A stretch of 7,079 bases of DNA. Source: Bog-756 sp037141235 (GTDB lineage Bacteria > Actinomycetota > Acidimicrobiia > Acidimicrobiales > RAAP-2). Below are positions 6,122 through 7,079 of the stretch, one piece after another (position 1 is the stretch's first letter; every line of letters starts with the position of its first letter). The position numbers were made by a program, and so were the translations under genes. The notes beneath the pieces are model-generated. The model made no database searches. It was not told the DNA's origin and saw only the letters and a program-made list of their open reading frames with translations. The DNA is taken from contig JBAXCY010000152.1 of NCBI GenBank assembly GCA_037141235.1, forward strand, positions 1-7,079, given 5' to 3'.

Positions 6122-6207
6122 TCTCCTGGGCGGCGGGCCCTAGCGGATGTGATCCGTGGGGGGTGTTGGGGGAGTCTTGGGTTGGTAGCGTTGGCGTTGA
6201 TGCGGGC
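6122..6207 (+). other. Short intergenic gap before the aquaporin gene
   Basis: 86 bp, strongly G-rich at 6157-6175, with no convincing promoter. Upstream start codons GTG 6163 and TTG 6166 in the aquaporin frame fall here. A GGGGGAG stretch at 6168-6174 resembles a ribosome site but no in-frame start lies at the right distance from it. Confidence 0.4.
6144..6156 (+). terminator. Weak hairpin after the FN3/GYW-repeat gene
   Basis: CGGAT-GTG-ATCCG is a perfect 5-bp stem with a 3-nt loop, 22 nt after the stop. It is followed by a G-rich run rather than U residues, so a termination role is doubtful and read-through into the aquaporin gene is possible. Confidence 0.2.
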
Positions 6208-7062
6208 ATGAACTCTGACCTAGGCGGAAACGACTTCATCGATCCTGAAGCCCCTGGGCACTCGGACGCCACGTCGCCACTGGCGACCGCACAACAACGG
6301 GTCGCCCTCATGATCCGGAACTTCGAGGATCCGAGCCAGGAGTGGCGTCGACTGTGCGCCGAACTGCTGGGGACCTTCTTCTTGGTACTGGTAGCAGCCG
6401 GGGGGCCGATGATCGACCATTCGATCCCTGGATCGGTGGGACGGGCCGCTGCGGTCGTGGCGCCAGGACTGATGGTGATGTCGATCATCCTCTTCATGGG
6501 AAAGGTGTCCGGTGCCCATCTGAATCCGGCCGTCTCCATCGCGTTTTGGCTCCGACGCGACTTCCCCGGTCGACGTGTGCCGGCCTATCTCGCCGTGCAA
6601 CTGGCCGGGGCGTTGCTGGCCGCGTGGTTTCTGGAGGCCGTGATCCACGTGTCGGCCTCGTACGGTTCGAGCTATCCGGCAGCCAGCCATACCCCATTGG
6701 ACGCGTTCCTGCTCGAGACCGTCCTCACCCTGGGCCTGGTGAGTGTGATCTTGGGAACGGCATCGGGGGCGCAGCAGGTCGGCCTGTTCGGGGCGATCGG
6801 CGTCGGCGGCTACATCGCTCTGGCCGGATTGTGGGCCAGTCCGATATCGGGTGCATCGATGAACCCGGCACGAACCCTCGGACCCGACCTGGTGTCACGC
6901 GATCTCACGAGTTGGTGGGTGTACCTTGCTGCCCCCCTGTTGGGGGCAGTGCTGGCCGTAGGGGTGGCCTTCTTGTTGCGGGGACCCGGTGGAGGCAAGA
7001 CGGGTTCACTGGCGGCCCAGGGGTCGATCAATCCCCTCATCAATCGCCCCGACCAGGCCTGA
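6208..7062 (+). CDS. Aquaporin / MIP-family channel
   Basis: A 284-residue inner-membrane channel of the major intrinsic protein family, expected to be a tetramer that conducts water or small neutral solutes. Numbered from the ATG at 6208: a hydrophilic N-terminus of about 45 residues ending in EWRRLCAELLGTFFLV, six membrane helices (roughly 50-67, 79-97, 124-145, 165-184, 191-211, 236-257), first NPA motif SGAHLNPAV (NPA 106-108) and second SGASMNPARTLGP (NPA 219-221, R222), then a soluble tail of about 25 residues. The residue after NPAR is Thr rather than the Asp of glycerol facilitators, which favours the aquaporin side. By hand alignment with AqpZ, the filter Phe and His positions hold P86 and G207, with A216 and R222, so the filter may be wide. 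The start is uncertain: the frame is open to a GTG at 6163, and an ATG at 6310 would begin just before the first helix. No partner gene is visible downstream before the window ends. Confidence 0.93.
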   Translation: MNSDLGGNDFIDPEAPGHSDATSPLATAQQRVALMIRNFEDPSQEWRRLCAELLGTFFLVLVAAGGPMIDHSIPGSVGRAAAVVAPGLMVMSIILFMGKVSGAHLNPAVSIAFWLRRDFPGRRVPAYLAVQLAGALLAAWFLEAVIHVSASYGSSYPAASHTPLDAFLLETVLTLGLVSVILGTASGAQQVGLFGAIGVGGYIALAGLWASPISGASMNPARTLGPDLVSRDLTSWWVYLAAPLLGAVLAVGVAFLLRGPGGGKTGSLAAQGSINPLINRPDQA

Positions 7063-7079
7063 CCTGACCGGACCCGGCC

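Overview
The window reads as an accessory, surface-oriented stretch of a high-GC actinobacterial chromosome. Three things suggest Acidimicrobiia or a close relative, by inference only: the strong G/C third-position codon bias, an F420-type luciferase-like oxidoreductase, and a secreted protein built of GYW / DGGVFAYGDA repeats, which I recall as common in that class. No rRNA, tRNA, CRISPR array, transposase or phage gene was seen.

Layout from left to right. Positions 1-3033 (minus strand) are one uninterrupted reading frame of 1011 codons that runs off the left edge. I checked every triplet for stops. It encodes a secreted giant surface protein: a signal peptide, a short Cys-containing head, fourteen GGAID-type beta-helix repeats with FxxN motifs (the tetrapeptide pair known from chlamydial Pmp adhesins), a choice-of-anchor-Q-like module ending in DQRG, then alternating Ig-like modules of which one A-B pair and the start of the next are inside the window. 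Positions 3034-3289 are non-coding and hold a 17-bp tandem duplication, a likely terminator of the gene to the right, and the leader of the surface-protein gene. Positions 3290-4171 (minus) encode a complete luciferase-like, probably F420-dependent, oxidoreductase. Positions 4172-4486 are a divergent intergenic region with a 13-bp tandem repeat, a weak -10 box and a hairpin. Positions 4487-6121 (plus) encode a second exported protein: N-terminal membrane/signal segment, Ser/Thr/Pro-rich stalk, one fibronectin type III domain and six propeller-like GYW repeats. Positions 6208-7062 (plus) encode a complete aquaporin-family channel with both NPA motifs and an apparently open selectivity filter.

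Two of the four genes make repeat-rich extracellular proteins, so the common theme is the cell envelope. I see no evidence that the oxidoreductase or the aquaporin works with them, and no multi-gene system (defence, secretion or biosynthetic cluster) is visible. The most noteworthy object is the truncated surface protein: its Pmp-like repeats in an apparently actinobacterial background, its internal anchor-Q-like module, and long near-identical internal DNA repeats that point to recent duplication or gene conversion.
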